Shown here: piece after piece, positions 30,965 through 42,176 of the stretch
Layout: each line of letters opens with the position of its first letter
Position numbering within the stretch: the stretch's first letter is position 1
From: Sarocladium kiliense
Taxonomy: Eukaryota; Ascomycota; Sordariomycetes; Hypocreales; Sarocladiaceae
Length of the DNA stretch: 64,000 nucleotides
NCBI GenBank assembly: GCA_030734395.1
Contig: JAUZTG010000042.1
Location: 558,001-622,000, forward strand
Direction: 5' to 3'
Notes under the pieces: model-generated
The model's input: only the letters and a program-made list of their open reading frames with translations
What the model was told of the DNA's origin: nothing
Databases searched by the model: none
Position numbers and translations under genes: made by a program

Positions 30965-33900
30965 GTTTATCCAAAAGCTCTGCCTTTGATCATGAAGATC
31001 CTTCCTGTAGTGAGGATGCCGTCGAAACTATATATGGAGGTAATGATTGTATAAGCTGGCCGGCTTGATAAGCAGCCCTCAATCCGCGTCGCGAAACAAT
31101 GCGTCGCAGCGGCTAACTGAATTATAAATCCAACTGACGCCATCCATACAGTGGCGCGCACGACCTACGTTGCAGACAGCGATGGTGTTTCCGAGAGGAC
31201 TATACCGCTACATTTTTAGAGCCGCATGATGCATCAAATAGTGCTTGATGCTAATCATTCAATTACAAATGGGCTATACCAACGCCGATCGATGCGAATC
31301 CGGGTCTTCTACTATCTTCTATTATACACCCTGAGCAAAAGTCTTTGATGCCTCACTTGGCCTCCTCAATTGCCTTCGGGAGCGGAAGTTACTCCTCTCA
31401 AGAAAGAAAGTCCTGAATATGCCCTTTACATGTTCTTCGACGCCGAAGACGAGATGATCTAGCACAGCAACGAGTTCCTCAAAAAAAAAAAAAAAAAAAA
31501 AACCCTGTAGTAGCCAGGAATGGGTGCTTTTGACATCCATCACGTTGATTGACAAGCAACCCTAATGCAGTATGATGATATACTCTAGCAACGTGAATAG
31601 AATGTGCACAATATACAACCCAATTAATTTCACATGGAGTCTCATCCCTGGGGAATTTGTAGATCAATTGTGCCTGGAGACGCACGCTTCTTTCTTCGTG
31701 CCCTGTTCACACAAGTTCGAAGGACGTCATTGCTACCGTTGAGGGTCCAAGTCTCCATCAGACACACTAGGGCCCGCATCTTGGCGCAAAATATGTGCAT
31801 GGATGTAGACAAACATAGAAATAAACGCAAATCCGTACTCAGATCATACATCGCCGTCAGAATTGCAGTTCTCCTTGGTGAAGTCTAGAATGGTCGGGAT
31901 GTCGCCGCAGTCGGTCGAAATCTGCTTATTCATCTCATCATGTGGCAGTCAGGTTGAGAACACTCTCCCGACAGGTAGCGTAGGATCTGACTCGTCGGGT
32001 TGCACTGTGCGTCGAAGGAGTAGTATTCGGCGGTCGCGAGCATCGCCAGAAATCCCTTGTCCCTTGGGACTAGATCTTGACCTATGGCGGAGGTGCGAAG
32101 GTCGCATAAAGTTAAGGAAGTACAGTGTAGATTTAGAGTCATATTAGTAAGATGTCATAGGTTTATATCTAGCTCATCGGAGGGATGGTGATGTTATAGT
32201 GATTTAAGGCAATTATATGTGATGCTCACCCAGCGAGTGTGATTAAATCCAGCAAGAGCGGCGGTGCTATCTAACCAGAACAGGGGTGTAGATCTCCTGG
32301 GTTTCGTGGGAAACAACCGAAGGATAAATGCTGGGACTAGGGTCAACGCAAGCCAACGAAGCTGATGGAGGCTCGCGTGCGGGGGAGTCGCCTGCGTCCA
32401 TTGTGTGATCTGCGGGGGTTTGGCGTCAAGCTGTTCGGTCAATTGATTGTTGTTGTGTTCCGGAATGGGGTGGTGATGGGTGATCTACAAGGTAGCATTG
32501 CTTACTGCTACTTGAGGCGAGCCAATCCAGTCGCTGCTAGCCGATGTAACAAGGGTCAGGAAATGAGAATGATGTGAGCGAATTTCGCAAAAGAGGAGGC
32601 CCTGGTTTTCATTAAATATGGCCATAACCCTCGTCTTCTTTTTCAGAACAGGTACGTGAGTTACGAGGCTGTTGGTGAAATCGAGCCCTCTCGCCTGCCT
32701 CTGTTCGAGACGGTCCATGAGCGATGGGCTTAAGCAATGGGCTTAAATGGGAATGACTTTCTCTTCATTATGACTGTGGTTTTCACATTGCCGGTTTGTA
32801 TCATTGGGGTTTCCAGAGGCCTAGGGTACTCCCGGTAAACAGTTGGCTTTTGTGCATATTGGGCCGAGGAACGGTCTGCCCCATCGTTCATCTCATATTG
32901 ACAGAGGAGCGTGCGACTTTGCGTAGACCAGCATCTTCCGGGCCACGTGTGCTTCAACACTATTGTCCCCGAACACATTGGCAGGATTGCGAATCGCATA
33001 AGTTGAGGCGATGGCAAACGGTCAGCCCTGTCTTTGAGCGCGCTCGTGGACCGCGCATGGGGATAGCCCATGATTTGCTCCGCGTCGCTCGCTACATCAG
33101 CCTACTTGTGGCATGCATTCAGATCTACGAAAATATCGAGGACCAACTCTACCTGAAGACGCTGCATTCTCTTTGAGGGGCATTATTGTGATCTCGTGTA
33201 ACCTCAACTTGTCGCGGATGAAGACGAATGTACGGGAGGAAATTCGGGGATTATTGAACCCGGTGGTTACTCATCAGAGGATAGGCTACCTTAGCGAAGA
33301 CCCCTATGGCGTTTTGAGCGCTAAGGCTGAAACAATACTATGTTGACGTTCCCCCTACGGAACTCATACACTGAGTATCTATGGAAAGGCATCATCACAC
33401 CGCGCGCAGCACGGTGACTCGATACACGAGTAAGGAGGAAGGTGGAGGCTTTAGGTACATGTAGGAGATTGATAAGTCTGTAATTAGGGACTCCTTGATT
33501 ATGTTCAAGTGAATGGGGATTGCACATGCCTATGTACTTCTTGCATAATGAGCCTTGAAGCATAACCGGAGTACCTTAGTTCGATGCTAATACTTCCGTT
33601 ATCAATCTGCACAAAAGTGCCGACAAAATGTTGGACAATCCCAGCGCAACGATATCGGAGATTTCAAACACCCTCTTACATCTCTTGGCCCTCCCACTCC
33701 AACACAGCGAGCGATTCAGCCACCCGCAGCCCGGTCCCTCCCGCTCTCCAGGGTGGGCACTCCCTGATTGATAAGATAATCTAATCAGATCCACCCAAAC
33801 GTCACCATTCCCACTTTTACAAGAAGAGACCCCTTCCAAGCCCCGACGCCACCATCCCGCATTCGCCTCAAATGCCGGCGCCATTGCCCGCCAAGTGCCT

Positions 33901-34177
33901 GGACTAAATCCCTCGTTAGGGCAAGCCACTTGAGAGTGCGTACCTATGTAAGAAAACCGCCCCGAGCTTCGATGCCGTCAGACAAGCTTTGCCTCGGAAG
34001 GAAGGGGGGTTACATGCGATACCGGCCTGGAAAACTCAAGTAGAAAAAGGGGACCCCGCGCCCACTACGTCTTTAAGCTTAAAATTTCCCTCATTCCCCC
34101 TCCCCCTCATCCCGCAAGGCTCTGTCTTGTGATCTACCGTTGATCGATCGAAGTCAATCTCACGCCTTCTTTACACG
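30965..34177. other. gene-poor region, no convincing gene
   Basis: About 3.2 kb, mostly of lower G+C than the flanking genes. Many short open frames on both strands overlap and lack recognisable domains. A 22-A run lies at 31481-31502. The 3' end (about 34080-34170) is C/T-rich and A-poor and is the probable promoter of the methyltransferase gene. Confidence 0.5.
31481..31502 (+). repeat. poly(A) tract of 22
   Basis: An uninterrupted run of 22 adenines sits within intergenic DNA. It may be a simple slippage tract or the tail of a retroposed copy; nothing upstream is recognisable as an element. Confidence 0.9.
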
Positions 34178-35639
34178 ATGGCTGCAAAGCAACCTACCCT
34201 CAATGAGCTCGCCGCTCAGGTGACGGAGCTCACCAAGAGCTTCACAGAGTACCTGGAGAAGAACAAGATCCCGGAGCCGACTCTCGCGGCGGATAGTCCG
34301 ACTAGCTACACTGGTCTTGATGGGGAGAGCTTCGTGTTGAGACAGAAGCTGCTAGACACGATCAATGACTTGTCGTACCTTGTCTCCGGACCGAGCGAGA
34401 GTATCTTTAACTATGTTCACAACGTAAGATCTGAAGCTTCAAAAATCCCTCCAAGCGGTGCTAACCAGTCCCCAGTCCATGCCTGACGTGGCAGCATTGA
34501 ACATCATGAACCACTTCAACTTCTGGACCGCCGTCCCCATCGACGGCACCGCCACCCAGGAGGAGGTCGCCAAACACGCCAACCTCCCTCTCTCAATTGT
34601 CTCTCGCCTCATAGAGCACGGCACCACCCTCCGCCTCTTCGAATACACCACTCCCAACCAGAAGACCACCTCCTCCGTAAGACACACCTCCCGATCCGCC
34701 TCTCTCGCTGGCAACCCTGGTCTCCGCGCCCTCGTCTCCACCATCCTCGATGATGCGGCCGCGCCAATGTGTTTCATGACTCAGGCGCTGGAAAAGTATG
34801 CTGTTGGTAAGGAGACGATGGAGGAGAACATGGAGGAGACAGCGTTCAGGCTTATGCATAGTGGGGAGCTGTTCAAGAATGGGTTCAAGAACTCGTGGGA
34901 GTTTATTGAGGGAGATGGAGAGGGAGAGAGGAAGGGGTGGAGACAGAGGAACTTCACGACTTTTATGAAGTATCTGAAGGACATCTTCAACTACGAAGAG
35001 ACTGTGGCAAATGCCTTTGACTGGAAGGCTGCAGGCGACGTCAAGGTCGTCGATGTAAGTGCCTTCTATTGGCCAACTATTGAAAGAACTCAGTTAACTA
35101 ACCATCCGCTACAGATTGGCGGTTCCGGTGGCCACGACGCTTTCGTCCTCGCCGAGAAGTTCCCCAACCTGACCATTAACGTCCAAGACCTCCCTGAAGT
35201 AACCCCCGTCTTCAAAGCCAACGTCCCTTCCACCCTCTCCTCCCGCGTAACATTCACCGCCCACAGCTTCTTCGAGCCCCAGCCCGTCCAAGCCGACATC
35301 TACATGATCAAGCTGATCCTCCACGACTGGCCCGACAAGGAGTCCGTTCAGATCCTGAAGGGTTTGACGTCTGTGATGAAGCCTGGCTCGAGGGTGCTGT
35401 TCATTGACTACGTTGGGAAGCAGGGTGGGGAGGAAGGGTCGGCGGATCTGCCGAGGTCGATTGCGCAGATGGGCACGTCGACGGATCTAAGGATGATGGC
35501 GTTGTTTGCGACGAGGGAAAGGCCGGCTAGTGCATGGAAGGAGCTGTTCAAGCAGGCGGATGAGAGGTATGATGTTGTGAGGGTTGAGGCGAACCCGATG
35601 ACCTTCTTTGTTATCATTGAGGCTGTCTGGCGAGGTTGA
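34178..35639 (+). CDS. SAM-dependent O-methyltransferase (fungal family 2 type)
   Basis: Exons 34178-34423, 34476-35054 and 35115-35639 all join in phase 0 and give 449 residues. The N-terminal part is a helical dimerisation/winged-helix region with ALNIMNHFNFWTAVP and NLPLSIVSRLIEHGTTLRLF. Motif I spans the second junction (VKVVD-IGGSGGHDAFVLAEKFP). NINVQDLPEV-like, FIDYVGKQGG and LILHDWPD follow; in this family the His of HDW is the likely catalytic base. The ending WKELFKQADERYDVVRVE is typical of sterigmatocystin/aflatoxin-type and other fungal hydroxyaromatic O-methyltransferases. It should methylate a hydroxyl of a small aromatic metabolite. The substrate is unknown and no biosynthetic backbone gene is nearby. 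It is convergent with battenin, 98 bases apart. Confidence 0.92.
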
Positions 35640-35737
35640 GTGAAACCTGGAAGGAACCCAAAAGTACTTCACGTATGATAGACTTGTGTTTAGCATTAAG
35701 AATTACGTATGAGTTATAGAAGCCTTATTTGACTGAA

Positions 35738-37014
35738 CTACCGACGATAGCACCATCGATCGCCATAGTCCCATCCATCCTGGCATAGAATAGTCTCAAG
35801 GACCGCTGCCGTCAGACCCCCGAACAACAGACCAAGTGCATCAGCAACTCCAATAGCACCCATCAAGAACTCGCAGTCGTTAGGCGCATCTTTCAGCGTC
35901 GTCTCTAGCGCGCCATCAATCGTCTGGATGTACACAGCACCCGAAAGGATACCCCCGATGACTGCGAGCCCGAACACCACAAACGATGCGGTGAAGAACA
36001 CGAACAGGGTGTTCACAACCAGTATAACAGCACAGATAGACAGAGCGCGGGAGAGTTGACGGCGCTTCTCCATGCGCTTGAAAAGAATGGATGACCTGCC
36101 AATGAAGTTGCCCAATTGGAACGCAACACCGCAGACCGTCGCGTATGAGAGGAAGTTGTCAAAAGACTCTGGCATGGGAGAGGCACGGGCGAAACCTGGG
36201 GCGAAGATCGCCTGTGCCATGAGCGCGGCGTAGAGAGGCTGCATGAATGGCTTGACTAGAGGGCCCATTTTGTTGATGTTCTGCTCGATGCCGGCCCTGA
36301 AAGTTTTAGGGGGACTGGGCGGCTCCTGGATGAGGAGCGAGACACCGTCCTCTGTGTCGAGGACTTCTTCGTGTGGCTTGACAGGCTGATACCTGCTTGG
36401 GGTTCTGAGGATAATGTAGAACCCCCAAACCACCGCTGGAATGAAGAAGTATAGGTACTCAAGGGTATCGCGTAGGAAGATGCCCATCTTCACCGTCACG
36501 ATATACGGGAACAGTGCAGACGCGACATATCCCAATCCTGTCCCAACTCCCCAGCCAGCAACGCCAGGTCTGCCATAATACCTCAGCATACCGAGCATCC
36601 AGACGTCAGTAACAGCAGCTGTAGCCGTAGCAAGCATGACGATAAGAACTCTCAATGGCGGCTCAATGTTGGGAGGTGTAGCCCATGTGACAATGCCAGC
36701 GACAGCCCAGAAGATGGCGATGAGAAACGGACGAAGGTAGTAAGGCACATAGTGGATGATGTGAGGGAAGAGGATTTTGGCGGCAAGGGCGGGAAGGCCC
36801 TCGATGAGAATGACGGATCCACGGGTGAAAGGGATGATGAGATAGGCGCAAGAGAAGATGATGCACGGGAGGATGATATTACAGAAGCCTGGAGCCAGTT
36901 AGCTGTGGTGATTCTCGGCTGGTGACGAGGGTGAGGGACGTTACCAATAATGGCATATGCGATGAAGGTTCGTAGAGCACCGGTCTGGCGCTCCGCAGGT
37001 TTTCGTGAAGCCAT
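35738..37014 (-). CDS. BTN1: battenin (CLN3/Btn1 family)
   Basis: Exons 37014-36945 and 36888-35738 with a 56-base intron give 406 residues. The ATG at 37014 (ATCATGG context) is preferred over the non-conserved upstream frame. The protein is a multi-pass membrane protein with about ten hydrophobic segments. Battenin-like blocks are the N-terminal FIAYAIIGFCNIILPCIIFS, WGVGTGLGYVASALFPYI after the first helices, a cytosolic loop with KPHEEVLD, and the conserved C-terminal NDCEFLMGAIGVADALGLLFGG before a last helix. Btn1/CLN3 resides in the vacuolar or lysosomal and Golgi membrane and affects vacuolar pH, arginine transport and trafficking. The protein lacks the CAAX end of mammalian CLN3, ending in basic WCYRR. 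Confidence 0.85.
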
Positions 37015-37816
37015 GATGCCGAGTGTGATCACAGATGGCTTAGCAAGCAATGAAAGAAGCAGAAAGAGATCCCATCACCGTAAGATAGGCGAGTTCAAGC
37101 TAGGAGTATATGGCACAGTGAGACGTAAGAATGTGGATGGATGTTCGTAGTGGCATCGGAGATAAGACTGGACGAGACAACGGCAGCTTAAAGACAAGTG
37201 ATAAGCACTGGCGCCACGATACACTGATCTCCAAATGACGCCCCTGCACTTGGCGACACAGCCCCTGATCGGGCGGCTCACTGCCTCCAGTAGCGTCAGG
37301 CACAGCACCACGACAGAGTCCCCGAGCCGCTCACAGGCTGAATAGCCCCCCTGAAAAAATTCCGAGTGTCCTGCTTTAGGGCATAAGGTCACTAGCCTAG
37401 CGGCACTCAGCCCCAAAGGCAGTCCATAGACGCAGCGGCTGCCCCCACGTGCGGTGGACCTTCACCCGCGCTGGTCATCCGTCGCCCGATGATCAACGTC
37501 CATCCGTTCCTTCATTTCCTCACGCTTCCAGCTAGCTATCGTCAGGCATCTCGGCCGATATCCTGACTAGGCTCGAACCGAGCTCGGCAGTGCATTTGAC
37601 CCCCGGCTTTTAAGCTTCGTCATAAGCATCACCGTCACGCTCATCATGCGACGTCGGCTTGTCATCGCCTCATGAACCCAGCTCTAAGCCGTTATCTTGA
37701 ACCATTGCTTCAGACGGCCAGCCATTGTTGCGCTACGCCGATCCTCCATCACGACCTCTCATCAACGCTGGTCGTTGAACCCCTTTCTTCCGTCATCCAA
37801 CACACAATTCGCAGTC
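37015..37816. other. divergent promoter region
   Basis: About 800 bases separate battenin (minus) and the glycosyltransferase (plus). Short antisense open frames (37075-37416) are not supported. The region is probably promoter and leader sequence for both genes. Confidence 0.5.
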
Positions 37817-39669
37817 ATGGATCAAACGCAGTACGAGAGACTGCCCACGGTAGCACATGACCAGTCGAAACGGGATCATGGCTTCACTGGAACCGGCCCA
37901 TTGGCATTCTTGAAGAGAAAGACACTCGCCTTCTACCGCCTTGTCACTTACCTCGACAACAGTCCCAAACTGGCCGCCATTGTCTTCTCTTTCTACCTCG
38001 TCATTCTCAGCTTCCAGGCCATCGTAAGTTTATCACACGTCACTCACTCACTCTCTCATTCAACTTCAACTCATCTAACATCTCACAGACCAGTCATCCA
38101 CCCAAACACTCCATGGATGCAGAGCCCCTCCCAGATAACTTCATGATCACGAAGCAGCTCCTCGAAAACCTTCCAGACTCTTCTCCCGCCCCAGAAAATG
38201 GCGGCCACCGCTCCCTCCGCATCTTCATGCCCGCAGACTCTCCTCACATCAACCTCTGCAAGACCGTCATGTCAGCCCTCGCTCTAGGCTACCCAGCACC
38301 CACAATGCTCAACTGGCACGGCGACTTCAACCGTCCAGAATGGCATTTTGCAGGAAGCCACATCGCCAAACTCGAGAGTCTGCTTGACGTCCTTGATAAA
38401 CTCCTCAATAACGAGGAAGAAGATGGTGACTCTGCATCCCCAAATGACCTCATTCTCCTCGTCGACGGCTACGACATCTGGTTCCAACTCCCTCCCGCCG
38501 TCCTCATCCAACGCTACCACCAACTCAACCAAGAAGCCGACGCCCGCAACCTGAAAGAATGGCAATCCTTAAGCTCCAAATCCCACGACTTTCCCATCCC
38601 ACCACCAAAACAACGCATCATCGTCACCCCCGCAAAACACTGCTCTCCCGGCCCAGAATCCGGCTCAGACCCTCACTACAAACACTGGCCAGCCTCACCC
38701 ATGCCCGAAGACCTCTACGGAGAAGACACAGATACGATCCTCCCCCTCTGGTTCGACCCCGCGCGAAAGTACAAGAAACTCCGCCCTCGTTGCGTCAACA
38801 GCGGCTTCATCATGGGCACAGCTGAGGCCCTCCGCGACACCATGCAACGAGCCAAAGAGAAGATCGAAGACGTAGAACGATACGGCCGTCAAATCTGGAG
38901 CGACCAAGCCCTCCTTGGTGAAATCATAGGGGACCAAGAAATGTGGCGCATCTTCCTCCGCGAAACCGCCAGGAATTGGGATGGTTCCTGGGTATCCATG
39001 CCCAAGCTCTCCGACCCTGACATCAGACATATTGGTGAAGCCGGCCTTCAAGGCGACCGGTTTGAGTTCGGCATCGGTCTGGACTACAACTTCACCACTA
39101 TCCCACCCACCTGCTCCGCCGAAGAAGACGCCTACTTCGTCGTGCTAAACGACACCGAAGCCGTGAAAGCCGAGTCTCACAAAGCCGGTGTCCCCGGCCC
39201 CGTCCGTGTAAGCGGCATCCCCGCCGACCTCTCCAACCTAACCTTCCACCCTTCCGACCCCCTCAAATCCATCCCCTGGTCCTCCATCCCCCTCTTCACA
39301 GACTTCTACTTCGGAAACACCCCCATCGGTATCCACCACAACGCCTACATCGACAACCTCAAGTCCATCCGGCTAAAAGACTGGTGGTCAAAGATGTGGT
39401 TCTTTCCCCGGCTCAGAGAGCTCGTTACAGCGAATTTGAAGCCCGGACATGAGGAAAAGCCCCTGGCGACGATACAAGGGGCCGGTAAACAGGAGGAAAT
39501 GGTGTATTGGAAGTCGGGGGAGACCTGGGACGCTGTAACGATGTGGAATCCGAAGGAGAGTTACGAGGGGCATTTTATGAGGTTAACGTGGGATGATGTT
39601 TGTCAGAAGGGTGAGAAGCCATGGGCGGATGCGCTGTTCGGTGATGAGAAGGGTCCGTTAGTCATTTGA
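37817..39669 (+). CDS. type II membrane glycosyltransferase, PLOD-like
   Basis: Exons 37817-38023 and 38089-39669 join in phase 0 and give 595 residues. The in-frame sequence upstream of the ATG is leader. A cytosolic tail of about 45 residues precedes one transmembrane segment (LAAIVFSFYLVILSFQAI, around 50-69). The lumenal part has LRIFMPADSPHINLCKTVMS, FAGSHIAKLESLL, then NDLILLVDGYDIWFQLP, a DGYD variant of the metal-binding DxD, and later CVNSGFIMGTAEALRD and WSDQALLGEIIG. This block order matches the glycosyltransferase domain of PLOD/collagen galactosyltransferase-like enzymes seen in many ascomycetes. The probable role is Golgi protein or wall glycosylation. Donor and acceptor sugar are unknown. 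Confidence 0.82.
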
Positions 39670-40055
39670 TGAGAGCCGATCTCAAGAGCCAATTTGGCGA
39701 TATATACCCATGATAGGATGAAGCTTCTCTTAATCATTAATATTTAATCAGACATTTCTAGCTCTTCTCTTCCGTAGACCATTCCACGGGTTACAAGACA
39801 AACAAAGCAACATGGAGACAGGCGATGGTAGAGAAGAGCTCATCAAATATGAGCCCACGCTAAGCGGCGGAACAAACTATGTCGGCCCGCAACCAAGTTA
39901 CATTAGGCAGGAAGGGTATATGTAGAGAGGTCGCCCAACAAATAGCAGAAGAAGGAATCAAGTCGACAAAAAAAAAGGTAATAGCCTGACTAGGCTGTGA
40001 AAAGAAGGGCACCCAACAAACGTGTCGGAGAACGGGGGATCAAGGAAAGAATCGC
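39670..40055. other. convergent intergenic spacer
   Basis: These 386 bases between two convergent genes contain a 9-A run (39969-39977) and no coding signal. Confidence 0.55.
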
Positions 40056-42176
40056 TCAGCACATCTCCTCACTCATTCGCACCACCTCCAACAAGCTCCT
40101 CATCAAATACTCATCACCTGCCCTCCCCTCCAGCACTACAACACCTTTTCCAATTCCCTTTCCGTCTTCCTCCGCCATAGTTCGAGCCGTTGCAACCAAG
40201 CCCATCACGCAGCGCGTCAGCCCTGCCTGTACATCTCTCAACGCTGCTTCTTGGTGCATGTGCGTCGGCGAGGCAGGCTGAGAGCTGTTGCGACTATTGC
40301 GACGCCACGACGACAGAGGTCCAGAAGATGAGCGCGGTGTCCCTGGTCCATCCGTAACAGAGTCTCTTTGGGAGAGACCAAGAAGAGAGGCAGCTTTGCG
40401 GGGAATGTCGTCGCGGGTCGAGGGTGTAGGAGAAGGGCAAGAGTTTGAAGGCGTTGAATGGGCAGGAACAAGTGCACATATGTAATTGTAAGCAACAATA
40501 TGTGCATACAGGGCGTCGCAAATGTAGTCCGATGCTCCTCCAAATATGTTCTTGACGACCATCCAGGGCTTTGTTGCTTCTGGCGTAGCATCGATGTCAC
40601 CAGCATCCTCCTTGTTAGATCGTCCGCCTCGCCTGTAGGACGATACCTTCCGCCAGATCGACTTGCCGGTATTCTGGCGCGATGGTGATGGGCTTCTTGC
40701 CGGTATCTTGATCAAACCTTGGTGAGGGTGTCGGACCTTCTTCGCATAGGTGCGAATTGTCTCGAGGGTGAGACTAGAGGTCAGAAGCATGGTCTCTGGG
40801 AAACACGTCACCGACACTCGCAGCGTCTCGACGACCTCTGGAGGTAGGGGTACAGCGCGTGGTCCATCATCAAAGGGTGATGGCGAAGTGAAGGCTTGGA
40901 CACTGCCGGTTAGTAGATGCTGGACCGTTGGTGGTGGAGAGGGCGGCGGCGATGGACGAATGTAGACCTCGTTCTTTGGTCTTCGTGTTGGGTACGTTGT
41001 ATGATACATGCTGTCCTCATCATCACTCAGATCGTACTCAATCTGGGGAGATGTACCGGCGACGAGGCTGGCTAGGCTCGACATCCCATCGATCTCCATA
41101 TGCTCCGGCAGTGGCGTTTCCATAACAGCGTGCGCTGGTGGACTGCCCTGACGCGGCGTCCAACCAGGGCCCCCAAATGTGGTAGTGGAGTGGTGGAAGT
41201 CTGCCTGTGATCTCTGAGGAGGTGTTGACTGAAGTTTGGCCTTCGCCGACCGCCCAGATAGGCGTCTTTGTGGGAGTTTTGCATACACATCAATAGCAAG
41301 TGACTGCGACCGGCGGTGCAGATTCTTTTTCGTATGAGATCGTTGACGCGAGCCACCTTGCCCCATCACTGCACACAGACTGTTGTCCGACGCTGGTGGT
41401 GTCGGGGGACGAGGTGAAAGGAACCCCGCCTTCTCCTCGGCGGTGTAGTCATGGTCTTCCATATCAGAGTCGGCTTCGATCCAGCTATAGATTCGACTGT
41501 TGTCGCACGGCAGCGGGTCCTTTGGTGACGGTATGTTGCCCGAAGATGTAAGTGAGGTCGCTGCTGTAACAATGGACTGCTCTCGTAGAGGAATGGACGG
41601 AACCACCATGCCCCCCGAGGCTTCTGAGCCAGCAAAGGAGTCGCCGTCGGTAGTGTCTTCGTGATAGCTGCGCCGATTTAGAAAAGAAACTATAGATTCT
41701 CTTTCCTCAATAGGTCCAAGTGACGGAACGTGAGCAGGCCCGCTGTGTAAACCAGGTGAGGCTGACCGCCTGTAAGGAAACAGCGAGGCCCGCAGTCGGC
41801 CTTTATCATCAACGAATGATGAGGAAAGCGGCACTCCAGCCGTCATATTCTTCGCCGCAAACATGGCAGAAGACATCTCAAGGTCTCTGACAAGCTGCTC
41901 CGGGAAGTATGTGTCAGTCTCAGCACCCATTCTATCCTCGCTGGGGGTCCCGCTGGTCAATGATGAACAGGACGATGACAGTCGAAGCGGCATTAACCCT
42001 TTCATGCTCGAGACGGATCTTCGCTGGGATAAGGAGCCAGGCGGTGAGCCTCTTGAGCTGTTTCTGGAGCTGTTTGATCTTGAGCGTCCCCGGGGTGTTT
42101 CGAAAGCAATTTGTGTGACTGGTCGTCGAGAAATGGTGACTGTTGTGGAATCCGTTCCACGAGACGATGGTCCCAT
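40056..42176 (-). CDS. Ser-rich hypothetical protein, possibly regulatory
   Basis: A single exon gives 706 residues from the ATG at 42176. The frame is open upstream to 42404, but that part (hydrophobic MLWNILTLPC...) looks like non-coding read-through. The N-terminal 500 residues are disordered and rich in Ser, Pro, Arg, with many RS/SP sites (RGRSRSNSSRNSSRGSPPGS), a short folded-looking FPEQLVRDLEMSSAMFAAKN and an acidic IEYDLSDDEDSMY. The C-terminal third has predicted helices: LPPEVVETLRVSVTCFPETM followed by LTLETIRTYAKKV, then KPWMVVKNIFGGASDYICDA, and a helical end RDVQAGLTRCVMGLVATART. There is no membrane segment or enzyme motif. I do not recognise a named family. Phosphorylation control is likely from composition only. 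Confidence 0.7.
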   Translation of the reverse strand: MGPSSRGTDSTTVTISRRPVTQIAFETPRGRSRSNSSRNSSRGSPPGSLSQRRSVSSMKGLMPLRLSSSCSSLTSGTPSEDRMGAETDTYFPEQLVRDLEMSSAMFAAKNMTAGVPLSSSFVDDKGRLRASLFPYRRSASPGLHSGPAHVPSLGPIEERESIVSFLNRRSYHEDTTDGDSFAGSEASGGMVVPSIPLREQSIVTAATSLTSSGNIPSPKDPLPCDNSRIYSWIEADSDMEDHDYTAEEKAGFLSPRPPTPPASDNSLCAVMGQGGSRQRSHTKKNLHRRSQSLAIDVYAKLPQRRLSGRSAKAKLQSTPPQRSQADFHHSTTTFGGPGWTPRQGSPPAHAVMETPLPEHMEIDGMSSLASLVAGTSPQIEYDLSDDEDSMYHTTYPTRRPKNEVYIRPSPPPSPPPTVQHLLTGSVQAFTSPSPFDDGPRAVPLPPEVVETLRVSVTCFPETMLLTSSLTLETIRTYAKKVRHPHQGLIKIPARSPSPSRQNTGKSIWRKVSSYRRGGRSNKEDAGDIDATPEATKPWMVVKNIFGGASDYICDALYAHIVAYNYICALVPAHSTPSNSCPSPTPSTRDDIPRKAASLLGLSQRDSVTDGPGTPRSSSGPLSSWRRNSRNSSQPASPTHMHQEAALRDVQAGLTRCVMGLVATARTMAEEDGKGIGKGVVVLEGRAGDEYLMRSLLEVVRMSEEMC

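Noticed and set aside
33576..33929. 117-codon minus-strand frame before the methyltransferase
   Set aside because: No domain, no signal peptide and overlap with other short frames; not enough to call.
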